Shown here piece after piece: positions 1 through 10,210 of a stretch of DNA of 64,000 nucleotides (positions are counted from its first letter, which is position 1; the number at the start of each line of letters is the position of its first letter). This DNA is from Actinomadura bangladeshensis. GTDB lineage: Bacteria > Actinomycetota > Actinomycetes > Streptosporangiales > Streptosporangiaceae. Both the position numbers and the translations under genes were made by a program. Under the pieces are notes generated by a model. It ran no database searches and was not told where the DNA came from. It saw nothing but the letters and a program-made list of their open reading frames with translations. The stretch is taken from positions 1 through 64,000 of the forward strand of contig NZ_SMJW01000003.1 in the NCBI RefSeq assembly GCF_004348335.1. The letters are read 5' to 3'.

Positions 1-11
1 GTGCGGGGTGG

Positions 12-671
12 TCAGTGACTGCGTTTGAGCATCGCGTCCGAGAGCGCGTCGGCGGCGTCGCCCAGGCGCCGCCCCACCGCGTCCAGCCGGTCGAGCAGCT
101 CGCGCCTGCGCAGGACGTCGATGTCGAGCGGGCCGGCGAACAGCCGCGCGAGCGCGGCCTGCCGGTTCTCCCGGACGCGGTTGCCGGCCTTGCGCGCGCC
201 CAATGCCGCGATCGTGACGGCGGCGGGCTCGGCGAGGACCTTCCGGACGGCGGCGTCGAGGGCGGTCAGCCCCTCCAGCACCGCCTCCAGCGGCGGGACG
301 GCGAAGCCGAGTCCGGGCGGCCCGAACATGTCGGCCTCGCGGACGAAGTCGCGGAGGTTGTCCAGGACGTCGTCGACGGAGCGGGAGAGCCGGTAGAGGT
401 CCTCCCGGTCGATGGGGGTGGCGAGGACGCCGCGCAGCATCGCGGCGAGCGCGGCCCGCTCGGCGTCCCCGGCGTGCTCGATCTCGGCCATCCGGGCGCG
501 GGCCGCCGCGGAGGGGACCCGCCCGGCGGCGAGCTCGCGGGCCAGCTCGGCGCCGTCGCGGGCGGCGCTGACCTGCCGGGCGACCTGCCCGATGACCCGG
601 TCGCCGGACCGGCCGCGCAGGTCGTCCCAGACGAGCCTCAGCCGGCGCGCGGGGCGGACGGCGGCGCTCAC
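12..671 (-). CDS. DUF47 / PhoU-like accessory protein
   Basis: A 219-residue, mostly helical, soluble protein with the spacing of charged and hydrophobic residues seen in the DUF47 (PhoU-like) family, which usually pairs with PiT phosphate permeases and is thought to modulate them. The segment 'LSRSVDDVLDNLRDF' is typical of the family's helical bundle. The GTG start overlaps the stop of the PiT gene by four bases (GTGA), so the two are translationally coupled. The family call comes from sequence character and context. The role as phosphate-transport regulator is inferred from family knowledge. Confidence 0.82.
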   Translation of the reverse strand: MSAAVRPARRLRLVWDDLRGRSGDRVIGQVARQVSAARDGAELARELAAGRVPSAAARARMAEIEHAGDAERAALAAMLRGVLATPIDREDLYRLSRSVDDVLDNLRDFVREADMFGPPGLGFAVPPLEAVLEGLTALDAAVRKVLAEPAAVTIAALGARKAGNRVRENRQAALARLFAGPLDIDVLRRRELLDRLDAVGRRLGDAADALSDAMLKRSH

Positions 672-1648
672 AGCGTCCTCACCGCCAGGCCGCCGAGGAC
701 GCCCCCGGCGAACGCGAGCGGGAGGGTGAACACCCAGGCCGCGCCGATGCCGAGGACGTTCTGCCAGCGCACCCGTGCGGCGCCCTCGCTGGCGGCGACG
801 CCGACGACCCCGGCCGTGACCGACTGGGTCATGCTGACCGGCGCGCCCGCGATCGAACTGGCCGCGACGGACGCGGCCGCCGCCGCCTCGGTGGAGACGA
901 CGTGCAGCGGCCGGGCGAGCACGAGCCCGCGGCCGAGCCGCTCCCCCACCCGGTGGACGGCGCTGAGCGCGCCGGCGCAGAACACGACGGCGATCGCGAT
1001 GAGCACCACCGGGGTGGGCTGGACGGGCCCGATCGCGCCGAGCCGCCGGGTGGACACGACGTGCCGCGCCACGCTGACGACGGCGAGCATCTTCTGCCCG
1101 TCGTTGGCGGCGTAGGCGGCGCACTGGGCGCTGTAGGCGAGGACGTGCGCGGTCCGCACGGCGCCGGGCATGCCGGTGAAGGACGGGATCCGCCGGGAGG
1201 CGAGCCCGAGCGCGTAGCCGACGGACGTGCCGACGAGCGGGGCCGCCGCGCCGATGGCGAGGACGAGGGCGAGGCCGCGCCAGGAGACGTCCAGCCCCAT
1301 GCCGAGCCCGGCGCCGCCGATGCCGCCGACGATCGCGAGGGTCAGGCTGGTCGGCAGCCCGCGCCGCGACAGCGCGGCGACGACGGCGAGCGCGACGGTC
1401 ACGCCGAGCAGGAAGGCGAGCGCGCCGCGCCGGTCGCCGAGGTCGGTGAGCCCTTCGGTGAACGTCCGCGCGACCGCGACCGTCCACTGCGGGACGAGCA
1501 CCAGCGGCACGAGCACCAGCGCCAGCAGCAGCGGCCCGGACGATCGGGGGTAGCGGCCGCTCAGCCCGAGCAGGGCCGCGCCGTCGTTGACCCCGGTGAC
1601 CCAGACGAAGGCCAGCGCCACCGCGGCGAACGCCACCGCCCAGATCAT
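668..1648 (-). CDS. pit: PiT-family inorganic phosphate transporter
   Basis: A 326-residue polytopic membrane protein with about eight to ten hydrophobic segments. It carries the family signatures 'GVNDGA' near the N terminus and 'YAANDGQKM' in the second half, the duplicated phosphate/cation-binding loops of PiT (PF01384) permeases. It should carry phosphate across the cytoplasmic membrane by cation symport. The start overlaps the stop of the upstream dehydrogenase (ATGA), and its own stop overlaps the DUF47 start, giving a tight three-gene operon. The length is on the short side but normal for actinobacterial PiT proteins. Confidence 0.88.
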   Translation of the reverse strand: MIWAVAFAAVALAFVWVTGVNDGAALLGLSGRYPRSSGPLLLALVLVPLVLVPQWTVAVARTFTEGLTDLGDRRGALAFLLGVTVALAVVAALSRRGLPTSLTLAIVGGIGGAGLGMGLDVSWRGLALVLAIGAAAPLVGTSVGYALGLASRRIPSFTGMPGAVRTAHVLAYSAQCAAYAANDGQKMLAVVSVARHVVSTRRLGAIGPVQPTPVVLIAIAVVFCAGALSAVHRVGERLGRGLVLARPLHVVSTEAAAAASVAASSIAGAPVSMTQSVTAGVVGVAASEGAARVRWQNVLGIGAAWVFTLPLAFAGGVLGGLAVRTL

Positions 1649-2640
1649 CGCAGCTCCGCCAGCGCGACCCGGCGGCCCTCGTGCAGCGACAGCGTGGCGG
1701 CCTCGGCGACGAGGAACGCCTCCAGCGCCTCGTCCACGGTGCAGGGGCTCGGCGCGTTGCCCTTCGCCACCTCTAGGAACGTTCCAATCTCGTTCGCGTA
1801 GGCGGGGTCGAAGCGCTCCTGGAAGTCGGTCCACGGGTCGCCGGAGGGCCAGTCGACGCCGGGCTCGGCCGACCGGAGCGGCGCGCGCTCGTCCAGCCCG
1901 ACCACCCAGGTGGCGTCGGTGCCGGCCAGCTCCATGCGGACGTCGTAGCCGGCCCCGTTGTACCGGGAGCCCTGCAGCGTGGCGATCGTCCCGTCGTCCA
2001 TCTCCAGGACGGCGGCGCTCGTGTCCACGTCGCCGGCCGCCGCGAAGCACGCGTCGCCGCGGTTGGCGCCGACGGCGGTCACCGCCTCGACCTCGCGGCC
2101 GGTGACCCAGCGCAGGATGTCGAAGTCGTGGATGTGGCAGTCGCGGAAGATCCCGCCGGACGAGCGGACGTACTCGGCGGGCGGCGGCGCCGGGTCCGCG
2201 GTGACGAGGTGGACGCGGTGCAGCGCGCCGAGGCGCCCGTCGAGGACGGCCCGGCGCGCCGCCGTGTAGCCCGCGTCGAACCGGCGCTGGAAGCCGATGT
2301 GCACCGGGACGCCGGCCTTGGCGGCGCGGTCGCGGACGGCCAGCGTCGTGCTCAGGTCGGGGGCGACGGGCTTCTCGCAGAACGCGGGGACGCCCGCGTC
2401 GCAGGCGCGCCCGAGCAGCTCGGCGTGCGTGTCGGTGGGGGTGGCGATCACGACCGCGTCGAGCCCGGCGGCGAGCACGGCGTCCGGGTCGCCGGCACCG
2501 GCGCCCATCGGCCCGGCGAGCGCCGCGGCGCGCCGGACGTCGGCGTCGCCGATCAGGAGGGCGTCCACCTGGGGATGCCCGCCGAGGAACCGGGCGTGCC
2601 ACGCCCCGATCCGCCCCGCGCCCAACAGTCCGACCCGCAT
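1645..2640 (-). CDS. iolG: Gfo/Idh/MocA-family dehydrogenase (inositol 2-dehydrogenase-like)
   Basis: A 331-residue NAD(P)-dependent oxidoreductase. The N-terminal Rossmann fold begins with 'GLLGAGRIGAWHA', and the family-typical 'FCEKPV' motif holds the catalytic Lys region. The C-terminal half ('CTVDEALEAFLVAEAATLS') resembles myo-inositol 2-dehydrogenases, but substrate cannot be fixed from sequence. The ATG at 2640 is preceded by GGGAGG at 5-base spacing, better than the TTG at 2652. It leads the operon with pit and DUF47. No other inositol genes are near, so the iolG name is provisional. Confidence 0.75.
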   Translation of the reverse strand: MRVGLLGAGRIGAWHARFLGGHPQVDALLIGDADVRRAAALAGPMGAGAGDPDAVLAAGLDAVVIATPTDTHAELLGRACDAGVPAFCEKPVAPDLSTTLAVRDRAAKAGVPVHIGFQRRFDAGYTAARRAVLDGRLGALHRVHLVTADPAPPPAEYVRSSGGIFRDCHIHDFDILRWVTGREVEAVTAVGANRGDACFAAAGDVDTSAAVLEMDDGTIATLQGSRYNGAGYDVRMELAGTDATWVVGLDERAPLRSAEPGVDWPSGDPWTDFQERFDPAYANEIGTFLEVAKGNAPSPCTVDEALEAFLVAEAATLSLHEGRRVALAELR

Positions 2641-2870
2641 GGTGCCTCCCAAGACCCGTCCGATCGGATGGCGAGTTCACCGGGTGGACCGATGGCGGAC
2701 ACCGGCCGTTCACCTTCTCGTCATCTTCATGTGGCTTGAGGCACATTTGTAGCCCGAGCCGGACGGGCAGTCAATACTTTGTTCTTACATCTAGACGTTC
2801 TGACTTGATGTCATCGCAACCTGAAACCGCGCCGGCGGCGCGGTGCGGGAGCGGGTCCGGCGGGTCGGGG

Positions 2871-3344
2871 TCAGTCGTCGCCGGGCGCGGGGAGGAGGCG
2901 GCTCAGCAGGTGGGAGGCGGTGACGACGCCGATCACGGCGCCCTTGCCGGGGTGCCGCGCGTCGTCGGTGACCGCGACCACGGGGCTGCGGGCGCCCGCC
3001 ATGGCGCTCGCGATCTCCATCACGGTGGCGTCCGGGCCGACGACGGGGAGCGGCATCGGCTCGTCCTCCAGCAGCTCGGCGACGGTGCGGCCGGTGAGCC
3101 GGGCGGCCAGCCGGTCGGCGTGGCGCTCGTCGTAGACGCGGGCGAGCGTCGGGTCGTCGCGCACGTGCGGCGGGACGATCCGGGACAGCAGCCGCGAGCC
3201 GGGGACCACCGCGACCGCGCGCCGCCGCCCGTCCACCACGACGAGGCCGGGCAGCCCCTGCGCGGCCACGAGCCGGGCGGCGTCCAGCGCGGAGTCCGCG
3301 GGCGTCACGGTCGGGTACTCGGCGGCGAGGTCACGGGCGCGCAC
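2871..3344 (-). CDS. Two-CBS-domain protein
   Basis: A 157-residue protein built of a CBS pair: the first motif surrounds 'GLPGLVVVDGRRRAVAVV', the second 'ARSPVVAVTDD' followed by 'GAVIGVVTASHLLSRLLP'. CBS pairs bind adenine nucleotides and act as energy or redox sensors. No catalytic or membrane domain is attached, so the partner is unknown. The GTG start at 3344 is chosen because similarity to the family begins there. The ribosome site is weak. It is divergent from the SDR gene, with a short shared upstream region. Confidence 0.72.
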   Translation of the reverse strand: MRARDLAAEYPTVTPADSALDAARLVAAQGLPGLVVVDGRRRAVAVVPGSRLLSRIVPPHVRDDPTLARVYDERHADRLAARLTGRTVAELLEDEPMPLPVVGPDATVMEIASAMAGARSPVVAVTDDARHPGKGAVIGVVTASHLLSRLLPAPGDD

Positions 3345-3459
3345 CCCACGACGGTAGCGGAGGCCGCCCGCAGGGCGCCCGGCGGCGGGCCGCCGCGTTA
3401 CAGAGCCCTTGCTGCGGGCAGTGGGTCTCTGTACCGGATCCGGCCGCCGTGGGAGCGTG

Positions 3460-4485
3460 ATGAAACACAAGATCGGCAAGGACAGCGTCGTCGTGCTCAC
3501 CGGTGCCAGCGGCGGCATCGGCCGGGCCGCCGCGGTGGCGTTCGCCCGGCGCGGCGCGCGGATCGCGCTGCTGGCGCGCGGCGAGAAGGGCCTGGACGGC
3601 GCCGCCGCCGACGTGGCCGCGGCCGGCGGCCGGGCGCTCCCCATCAGCGTCGACATGGCCGACATGGACCAGGTGGAGGATGCCGCGCGGCGGGCCGAGT
3701 ACGAGCTCGGCCCCATCGACGTGTGGGTGAACGTGGCGTTCTCCTCGGTGCTGGCACCGTTCTGGGAGATCGAGCCGGCGGAGTTCGAGCGCACCACCGA
3801 GGTCACCTACCTCGGGTACGTCAACGGCACCCGGACCGCGCTGCGCCGGATGATGCCGCGCGACCGCGGCGTCATCGTCCAGTGCGGGTCGGCGATGGCC
3901 TACCGCGGCATCCCCCTGCAGAGCGCCTACTGCGGCGCCAAGCACGCCATCAAGGGCTTCCACGAATCGCTGCGGACCGAGCTGATGCACGAGGGCAGCG
4001 GCGTGAAGGTGACGATGGTGCAGATGCCGGCGGTCAACACCCCGCAGTTCGACTGGGTCCTGTCGCGGCTGCGCAAGCGCCCGCAGCCCGTCCCGCCCAT
4101 CTACCAGCCGGAGGTCGCGGCGGACGCGCTGCTGTACGCCGCCGAGCACCCCGCGCGCCGCGAGTACTGGGTCGGCGCCAGCTCGGTCGGCACCATCCTC
4201 GGCAACAAGCTCGCGGCCGGCCTGCTGGACCGCTACCTCGCGCGGACTGGCTTCGCGTCGCAGCACACCGACGAGGACGCGCGTCCAGGCCGCCCGGCGA
4301 ACCTGTGGGAGCCCGCCGACGGCCCCTCCGGCGAGGACCACGGGAGCCACGGCCGGTTCGACGAGCGGGCGCACGGGACGAGTCCGCAGCTGTGGGCGGG
4401 GCAGCACAAGTACCTGGTGGGGGCCGCGACGGCCGGTGCCGCCGCTGGTGCGGCGGTCGGCGCGGCGAAGCTGCTGCGGCGCTGA
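3460..4485 (+). CDS. Short-chain dehydrogenase/reductase with C-terminal extension
   Basis: A 341-residue SDR-fold NAD(P)-dependent oxidoreductase. It shows the nucleotide-binding 'TGASGGIG', an NVAFSS segment where classical SDRs have NNAG, a catalytic Ser (CGSAM) and the 'YCGAKHA' active site with Tyr and Lys. After about residue 250 there is a hydrophilic tail ending in an Ala/Gly-rich hydrophobic stretch that could touch the membrane. The start follows GGGAG at 3451. Substrate is unknown. The tail is common to a group of actinobacterial SDRs, and context gives no clear pathway. Confidence 0.82.
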   Translation: MKHKIGKDSVVVLTGASGGIGRAAAVAFARRGARIALLARGEKGLDGAAADVAAAGGRALPISVDMADMDQVEDAARRAEYELGPIDVWVNVAFSSVLAPFWEIEPAEFERTTEVTYLGYVNGTRTALRRMMPRDRGVIVQCGSAMAYRGIPLQSAYCGAKHAIKGFHESLRTELMHEGSGVKVTMVQMPAVNTPQFDWVLSRLRKRPQPVPPIYQPEVAADALLYAAEHPARREYWVGASSVGTILGNKLAAGLLDRYLARTGFASQHTDEDARPGRPANLWEPADGPSGEDHGSHGRFDERAHGTSPQLWAGQHKYLVGAATAGAAAGAAVGAAKLLRR

Positions 4486-4519
4486 CGGGCACGACGACAT
4501 CACGACGAAGGAGAGATCA

Positions 4520-6325
4520 ATGGCGCAGCAAGTGGCCGACTACGTCCTCCAGCGGCTGACCGAGTGGGGCATCGAGCGGGTCTACGGGTACCCCGGCGAC
4601 GGCATCAACGGGATGCTCGGCGCGTTCGACCGCGCCGAGGGCAGGCCCGAGTTCATCCAGACGCGGCACGAGGAGATGGCCGCGTTCATGGCCTGCGCGC
4701 ACGCCAAGTTCACCGGCGAGGTCGGCGTCTGCACGGCGACGTCCGGTCCCGGCGCGATCCACCTGCTGAACGGGCTGTACGACGCCAAGCTGGACCACCA
4801 GCCGGTCGTCGCGATCATCGGGCAGCAGAAGCGGCTCTCCCAGGGCACCCACTACCAGCAGGAGGTGAACCTGGAGAACCTGTTCTCCGATGTGTCGGAG
4901 TACTGCCAGATCGTCATGGAACCCGGGCAGATGCGGCACGTCATCGACCGGGCGTTCAAGACGGCGCTGACCACCCGCGGCGTCGCGACGATCATCATCC
5001 CGGAGGACGTTCAGGAGTCGGAGGCGGTGCCCTCGCCGCCGAAGGAGCACGGCGCGGTGTACTCCAGCGTGGGGTGGAGCCAGCCGCGCGTTCTGCCGAA
5101 CAAGGAGGAGCTGCACAAGGCCGCGCGGATCCTCAACGAGGGCAAGAAGGTCGCCATGCTGGTCGGCCAGGGCGCGGCGAACGCGCACGCGGAGCTGATC
5201 GAGACCGCCGAGCTGCTCGGCGCGGGCGTCGCCAAGGCGCTGCTCGGCCGCGAGGTGCTGCCGGACGACCTGCCGTTCGTCACCGGCCCGATCGGGCTGC
5301 TCGGCTCCAAGGCCAGCGATGAGATGATCATGAACTGCGATGTGCTGTTCATGATCGGCACGAGCTTCCCGTACGCCGAGTGGCTGCCGGACGAGGGCAG
5401 CTGCAAGGGCGTCGAGATCGACATCGACGGCCGCATGATCGGCATCCGCTACCCGATGGACGCGCACGTCGTCGGGGACGCCAAGGAGACGCTCAGGGAG
5501 CTGATCCCGCTGCTGGAGCGCAAGAAGGACCGGTCCTGGCGCAAGGAGATCGAGGAGAACGTCCGCACCTGGAACACGGTGATGGCCAAGCGCGCCGGGC
5601 AGAGCTTCGAGGGGAAGATCAACCCGCAGGCCGTCGCGCACGAGGTGTCCCCGCTGCTGCCGGACGGCGCCATCCTCACCGCCGACTCGGGGTCGGCCAC
5701 CAACTGGTGGGCCCGGCACATCAAGCTCCGCGACGGGATGCAGGCGTCGCTGTCGGGGACGCTCGCCACGATGGGCCCCGGCGTCCCGTACGCGATCGCC
5801 GCCCGGTTCGCGTTCCCGGACCGCCCGGTCATCTGCTTCGTCGGCGACGGCGCGTTCCAGATGAACGGCATGAACGAGATGCTCACCGTCAAGCGGTACG
5901 CCGACCGGCTGGCCGGCTCCCCGCCGCTGGTCTTCGCCGTGTTCAACAACCAGGACCTCAACCAGGTCACCTGGGAGCAGCGCGCGATGGGCGGCGACCC
6001 CAAGTTCAAGGGCTCGCAGCACATCCCGGACTTCGAGTACGCCAAGTACGCCGAGCTGTGCGGCCTCAAGGGCATCTACTGCGACAAGCCGAAGAAGGTC
6101 ACCGACGCCTGGAAGGAGGCCCTCGCCAGCGACCGTCCCGTCGTGATCGAGTTCGTGGTGGACGACGAGATCGCCCCGATCCCACCGCACATCATGAAGG
6201 ACCAGGCGAAGAAGGCGGTCAAGGCCGGCCTCAAGGACCCGCAGAAGATCGGCATGGCGGCCCGCGGCTTCCGGCAGAAGCTCACCGACATGTACGAGAA
6301 CATGCCGGGCCGCAAGCACGACTGA
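4520..6325 (+). CDS. Thiamine-diphosphate-requiring enzyme (pyruvate oxidase / acetolactate synthase type)
   Basis: A 601-residue three-domain ThDP enzyme. The N-terminal PYR domain contains the activating Glu in 'TRHEEMAAFM'. A central TPP-M domain follows. The C-terminal PP domain has the Mg-ThDP motif 'GDGAFQMNGMNE' running on to 'FNNQDLN'. The fold matches pyruvate oxidase, acetolactate synthase and related decarboxylases. The long insertions and lack of a small regulatory subunit argue against biosynthetic acetolactate synthase. AAGGAG precedes the ATG. It is 34 bases downstream of the SDR gene and may be cotranscribed. Likely substrate is pyruvate or another 2-oxoacid, not provable here. 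Confidence 0.85.
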   Translation: MAQQVADYVLQRLTEWGIERVYGYPGDGINGMLGAFDRAEGRPEFIQTRHEEMAAFMACAHAKFTGEVGVCTATSGPGAIHLLNGLYDAKLDHQPVVAIIGQQKRLSQGTHYQQEVNLENLFSDVSEYCQIVMEPGQMRHVIDRAFKTALTTRGVATIIIPEDVQESEAVPSPPKEHGAVYSSVGWSQPRVLPNKEELHKAARILNEGKKVAMLVGQGAANAHAELIETAELLGAGVAKALLGREVLPDDLPFVTGPIGLLGSKASDEMIMNCDVLFMIGTSFPYAEWLPDEGSCKGVEIDIDGRMIGIRYPMDAHVVGDAKETLRELIPLLERKKDRSWRKEIEENVRTWNTVMAKRAGQSFEGKINPQAVAHEVSPLLPDGAILTADSGSATNWWARHIKLRDGMQASLSGTLATMGPGVPYAIAARFAFPDRPVICFVGDGAFQMNGMNEMLTVKRYADRLAGSPPLVFAVFNNQDLNQVTWEQRAMGGDPKFKGSQHIPDFEYAKYAELCGLKGIYCDKPKKVTDAWKEALASDRPVVIEFVVDDEIAPIPPHIMKDQAKKAVKAGLKDPQKIGMAARGFRQKLTDMYENMPGRKHD

Positions 6326-6341
6326 CCGGCGCGGCGGCCGG

Positions 6342-6944
6342 CTAGAGCTGGGTCTCGGCGTAGTCCCCCGGGGAGAACTCGATGCGGGGCTGCGCCCGCT
6401 CCAGGAGGTCGAACGCCTCGGGGACGGTGGCCGTCCAGCCGATGGCGTCCCAGATCTTGGGACGGGCGAAGCCCTGCTCGGTGAGCCCGACCATCAGTTC
6501 GCGGAGCGGCTCGTACACACCGGTCGGGTCGAGGATGACGACGGGCTTCTCGTGCATCGCGAGGACCCGGGCCGTCCACACCTCGAACAGCTCCTCCAGC
6601 GTGCCGATGCCGCCCGGCAGGATGAGGAACGCGTCGCTGCGCCGGTCCATCTCGCCCTTGCGGGCGCGCATGTCCGGCGTGACGATCAGCTCGTCGTTGT
6701 CCTCGTCGGAGATCTCGACGCTGACCAGCCCCTCCGGGATCACCCCGACGGTCCGGGCGCCGCCGGCCCGCGCGGCGCGGGCGACGGCGCCCATGCACGA
6801 CACCTGGGCGCCGCCGCTGACCAGGCTGTGGCCGCGCCGGGCCAGTTCGGCACCGGTCTGCGCGGCGAGCTCGACGTAACGGCGGTCGATCGTGCCGCTG
6901 GACGAGCAGAACACGCAGACGGCGAGGGATTTCGAGGTCGTCAC
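6342..6944 (-). CDS. LOG-type Rossmann protein (TIGR00730; cytokinin riboside phosphoribohydrolase-like)
   Basis: A 200-residue single-domain protein of the lysine-decarboxylase-like LOG family. It has 'PGGIGTLEE', the nucleotide-phosphate binding and catalytic loop, and the upstream catalytic Arg region ('MRARKGEMDRRSD'). Characterised members hydrolyse nucleoside 5'-monophosphates to base and ribose 5-phosphate. The name lysine decarboxylase used for this family is misleading. It converges on the ThDP gene with a 16-base gap. A second, longer family member lies at 20671-21474, only distantly similar. Confidence 0.85.
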   Translation of the reverse strand: MTTSKSLAVCVFCSSSGTIDRRYVELAAQTGAELARRGHSLVSGGAQVSCMGAVARAARAGGARTVGVIPEGLVSVEISDEDNDELIVTPDMRARKGEMDRRSDAFLILPGGIGTLEELFEVWTARVLAMHEKPVVILDPTGVYEPLRELMVGLTEQGFARPKIWDAIGWTATVPEAFDLLERAQPRIEFSPGDYAETQL

Positions 6945-6960
6945 CCGGCAATTTTACGGG

Positions 6961-8622
6961 TCAGCGCGCCGCGAGGTCCCGGTGCCGCAAGCCCGCCAGC
7001 CCGGCGGCGGCGAGCACGGCCGTGACCGCCACCAGCCAGAGCACGGGCGCCGCCGCGAACGACCCGCCCGGCAGCTTCGGGATGTGCGTGAACGGCGAGA
7101 CGTCCAGGGCCCACTGCTCCAGGCCGAGCGCGGCCCCGAACAGCGTGACCATGGCGCAGGCGCCGACGGCCGTCCAGGACCCGCCCGCCGCCAGGCCGGG
7201 GACCAGCCCGAACAGCGCCAGCGCGATCGCGGCGACCAGCCAGACGGCGGGCAGCTGCGCCAGCGCGGCGCCGAGGACGCGCGGTACCTCGCGGCCGGGG
7301 TCGCCGGTGTCGACGCCGTGCGCCACCCCGGCGGCGAGGCCCGCCACGGTGAGCGCGGCGACCGGGCCGAGCAGGGAGAACAGCAGGTGGCTCGACGCCC
7401 AGCGCAGCCGTCCCGTCGCGGTGGCGAGCAGCGACTCGGCGCGCTGCCCGGCCTCCTCGGTGCGCAGCCGCAGCGTGGCCGACACGGCGTAGGCCGCCGC
7501 GAACAGGCCGAGCATGCCCATCACCGAGGCGAAGTAGGCGTCGGTGATGCCGCTCTTGCCACCCAACCGGGCGAAGACCTCCCCCAGGTCGGGGTTGTCC
7601 TCCACCATCTCCCGCACCCCGCCCGCGACCGCGCCGTAGACAATGCCGAGCGCGAGGAAGCCGGCGAGCCATCCGTAGAGCGGGCGGCTCTGCAGCCGCC
7701 AGGCGAGCCCGATCGGCCCGGACAGCCGGGCCGTGGCGTCGGCCCGCCCGAGCCTCGGCGGCAGCACGCCCGCGCCGACGTCCCGGCACGCCGACAGCCT
7801 GCCGGCGGCGGCCATCAGCACCGCGACGAGCGCCACGACCAGCGCGAGCGTCCACCAGCGCTCCCCGCCGTAGGCGCGGATCCGGTTGATCCAGCCGAAC
7901 GGCGACAGCCAGCCGAGCCAGGACAGCGAGTTCCCGGCGCCGCCGACGTCGGCGGCCATCCGGACCGCGAACGCGCCGCCGAGCGCGGCGAGCGCCGTGC
8001 CGCGCGCGGTGCCCGCGCTCTCGCCGAGCTGCGCGGTGACGCCCGCGACGGCCGCGAAGACGCAGCCGCCGGCGGCCATCTGCAGGCCGAAGGCCAGCGA
8101 ACCGGCGACGGGCAGGCCCTGCCCGGCCAGGCCGGCGGTGAGCAGGGCGGCGAGGACGAGGTTCGCCGCGAACGTGACGATGAGCGCGGCGGCGAGCGCC
8201 GCGCCGCGCCCGGTGACGGTGGCGCCGAGCAGCTCGCGGCGGCCCGCCTCCTCCTCGGCGCGGGTGTGCCGGACGACGGTGAGCGCGCTGATCAGCCCCA
8301 CCACGACCGGGATGAACCCGGAGCGCTGCGCGATGATGCTGCCGAGGTCGGTGCCGTACATCGGCCCGTAGAGGGCCAGGAACGTCGGGTTCGTCCCGGT
8401 GGTCAGCGCGTACTGCAGCCGGTCGGCGGCCTCCGGGTAGAGGCTCTCGGTGGCGCCGACGAAGCCGAGCGGCAGCACCGCGATCCAGACCAACCAGGCG
8501 GGCAGCAGGATCCGGTCGCGGCGCAGGATCAACCGGATCAGCCCGCCGGTCCCGGTCAGCGCCGTCAGGCGTGTCCTTTGCGGGGGGACGACCCCCCGCG
8601 CCCCCCGGTTCGCTTCGCTCAT
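6961..8622 (-). CDS. ABC exporter permease (polyketide/antibiotic exporter type)
   Basis: A 553-residue membrane protein with two repeats of about six transmembrane helices each, the architecture of ABC-2-like permeases annotated as exporters of polyether antibiotics such as tetronasin. Its start overlaps the stop of the ATPase gene (ATGA), so the pair forms one transporter. The substrate is unknown. The TetR gene at the head of the operon suggests induction by the exported compound or a related drug. Confidence 0.83.
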   Translation of the reverse strand: MSEANRGARGVVPPQRTRLTALTGTGGLIRLILRRDRILLPAWLVWIAVLPLGFVGATESLYPEAADRLQYALTTGTNPTFLALYGPMYGTDLGSIIAQRSGFIPVVVGLISALTVVRHTRAEEEAGRRELLGATVTGRGAALAAALIVTFAANLVLAALLTAGLAGQGLPVAGSLAFGLQMAAGGCVFAAVAGVTAQLGESAGTARGTALAALGGAFAVRMAADVGGAGNSLSWLGWLSPFGWINRIRAYGGERWWTLALVVALVAVLMAAAGRLSACRDVGAGVLPPRLGRADATARLSGPIGLAWRLQSRPLYGWLAGFLALGIVYGAVAGGVREMVEDNPDLGEVFARLGGKSGITDAYFASVMGMLGLFAAAYAVSATLRLRTEEAGQRAESLLATATGRLRWASSHLLFSLLGPVAALTVAGLAAGVAHGVDTGDPGREVPRVLGAALAQLPAVWLVAAIALALFGLVPGLAAGGSWTAVGACAMVTLFGAALGLEQWALDVSPFTHIPKLPGGSFAAAPVLWLVAVTAVLAAAGLAGLRHRDLAAR

Positions 8623-9527
8623 CGTGCGGCCTCCTGCAGCTCGTCCTTGTAGTGCCGCAGGAACAGCTCCTCCAGCGTCGGCGGACGGCTGACCAGGCTG
8701 CGCACGCCGATGCCGGTCAGCACGCGGAGCGCCGCGTCGAGCTGCGGGGTGTCCACCTCGAACGTGACGGTGTTCCCGTCGATCTGGACGTCGTGGGCGC
8801 CGGGCAGCGCGAGACCGTCCGGCGGCGCGGCGAGCTCCGCGTGGATCGACGTGCGGGTCAGGTGCCGCAGTTCGTCGAGCGTGCCGGACTCGACCGCGAC
8901 GCCGCTGCGGATGATCGTGACGCGGTCGCAGAGCGCCTCGACCTCGGACAGGATGTGGCTGGACAGCAGGACGGTCCGGCCCGCGCGCCGCTCCTCGCGG
9001 ACGCACTCCTGGAAGACCTCCTCCATGAGCGGGTCGAGACCGGAGGTCGGCTCGTCCAGCAGCAGCAGCTCGGCGTCGGACGCGAGCGCGGCGACGAGGC
9101 CGACCTTCTGCCGGTTGCCCTTGGAGTAGGCGCGGCCCTTCTTGCGCGGGTCCAGCTCGAACCGGTCGAGCAGTTCGGCCTTGCGGCGCGGGTCCATGCC
9201 GCCGCGCATCCGGCCGAGCAGGTCGATGACCTCGCCGCCGGACAGGTTCGGCCACAGCGTCACGTCGCCGGGGACGTAGGCGAGCCGGCGGTGCAGCTCC
9301 GTCGCGTCCCGCCAGGGGTCGCCGCCGAGCAGCCGGACGGTGCCGGCGTCCGCGCGCAGCAGGCCGAGCAGGACCCTGATGGCGGTCGACTTCCCGGCGC
9401 CGTTCGGGCCGAGGAAGCCGTGCACCTCTCCCTGCCGGACGGTCAGGTCGAGACCGTCCAGCGCGCGCGTCCGGCCGAAGCTCTTGACCAGGCCGGATAC
9501 GGATATCGGGGGCGTGTCAGCGGTCAC
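8619..9527 (-). CDS. ABC transporter ATP-binding protein (drug exporter)
   Basis: A 302-residue ATPase: Walker A 'GPNGAGKST', an atypical signature '[10 protein letters not shown]' in place of LSGGQ, Walker B '[12 protein letters not shown]' and the H-loop 'SSHILSE'. A C-terminal extension after about residue 215 is typical of drug-exporter ATPases. The GTG start is preceded by AAGGAG. It overlaps the TetR stop by 11 bases and the permease start by 4, so all three are one transcription unit. Confidence 0.88.
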   Translation of the reverse strand: MTADTPPISVSGLVKSFGRTRALDGLDLTVRQGEVHGFLGPNGAGKSTAIRVLLGLLRADAGTVRLLGGDPWRDATELHRRLAYVPGDVTLWPNLSGGEVIDLLGRMRGGMDPRRKAELLDRFELDPRKKGRAYSKGNRQKVGLVAALASDAELLLLDEPTSGLDPLMEEVFQECVREERRAGRTVLLSSHILSEVEALCDRVTIIRSGVAVESGTLDELRHLTRTSIHAELAAPPDGLALPGAHDVQIDGNTVTFEVDTPQLDAALRVLTGIGVRSLVSRPPTLEELFLRHYKDELQEAAR

Positions 9528-10182
9528 CGGTACTCCTTGTGGGGGGCTGCCCGCCGGCGGCGAGCATGGTCTTCAGGGAGGCGCGCGCCTGCTCGACCAG
9601 TTCGGGCGACATGAGGTCGTCGCTCAGGACTTCCAGCGCCGCGAGCGCCATCCGGGGGTAGCCCTCGGCGGTGAGCGTGTCGGCGCCGAGGGCCCGGGAC
9701 AGGTGCTCGTGCAGGACGACCATGCCGACGCTCATCGCCGTCATGACGGTGGCGTAGGCGTGCAGGTCGTCGGTCTTGGGCGTGTTCATGCCCGGAGTGC
9801 CGCGCCCGAGGATGTCCTCGGAGAAGGCGACCGCGTCGTCGAAGAGCGTGTTCGCCGCCTCCGAGCCGTCGGTGAGGGAGCGGGCCAGGTACCGCTGGAC
9901 GGGCAGGGCCGTCCGCATGGCGATCGCCAGGAAGCCGGGGTCGCCCATGCCGCCGCTCAGGGCCTCCTGCTTGGTCTCGCGGATCACCGCGATGACGTGC
10001 TCGTCGCACGCCTGGCGCAGCGCCTCCTTCGTCCCGAAGTGGTGCTGCACCAGGGCGGGCGAGACCCCCGCCGCCTTGGCGATGCCGCGGATGGTCGCGC
10101 CCTTCACCCCGTGCTCGGCGAACTGCAGCATCGCCGCGTCCCGGATGCGGGCCCGGCCGGTCAGGTCCTCGTTCCGCTCCAT
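9517..10182 (-). CDS. TetR-family transcriptional regulator
   Basis: A 221-residue regulator with an N-terminal TetR helix-turn-helix ('[19 protein letters not shown]' then 'HHFGTKEAL') and a C-terminal ligand-binding domain. As first gene of the exporter operon with a strong palindrome just upstream (10211-10243), it very likely represses itself and the exporter. Ligand unknown. Confidence 0.9.
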   Translation of the reverse strand: MERNEDLTGRARIRDAAMLQFAEHGVKGATIRGIAKAAGVSPALVQHHFGTKEALRQACDEHVIAVIRETKQEALSGGMGDPGFLAIAMRTALPVQRYLARSLTDGSEAANTLFDDAVAFSEDILGRGTPGMNTPKTDDLHAYATVMTAMSVGMVVLHEHLSRALGADTLTAEGYPRMALAALEVLSDDLMSPELVEQARASLKTMLAAGGQPPTRSTGDR

Positions 10183-10210
10183 CCACCCCGCCTGTACGCA
10201 TGTTCAGTAG

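Noticed and set aside
668..2746. A 692-codon open frame spanning the dehydrogenase and the PiT gene
   Set aside because: Only its last 326 codons are the PiT transporter; the rest is an out-of-frame shadow of the dehydrogenase, kept open by high GC.
4520..6325. Biosynthetic acetolactate synthase (ilvB)
   Set aside because: No small subunit gene or other branched-chain amino acid genes nearby, and the sequence fits the broader pyruvate-oxidase-like group equally well.
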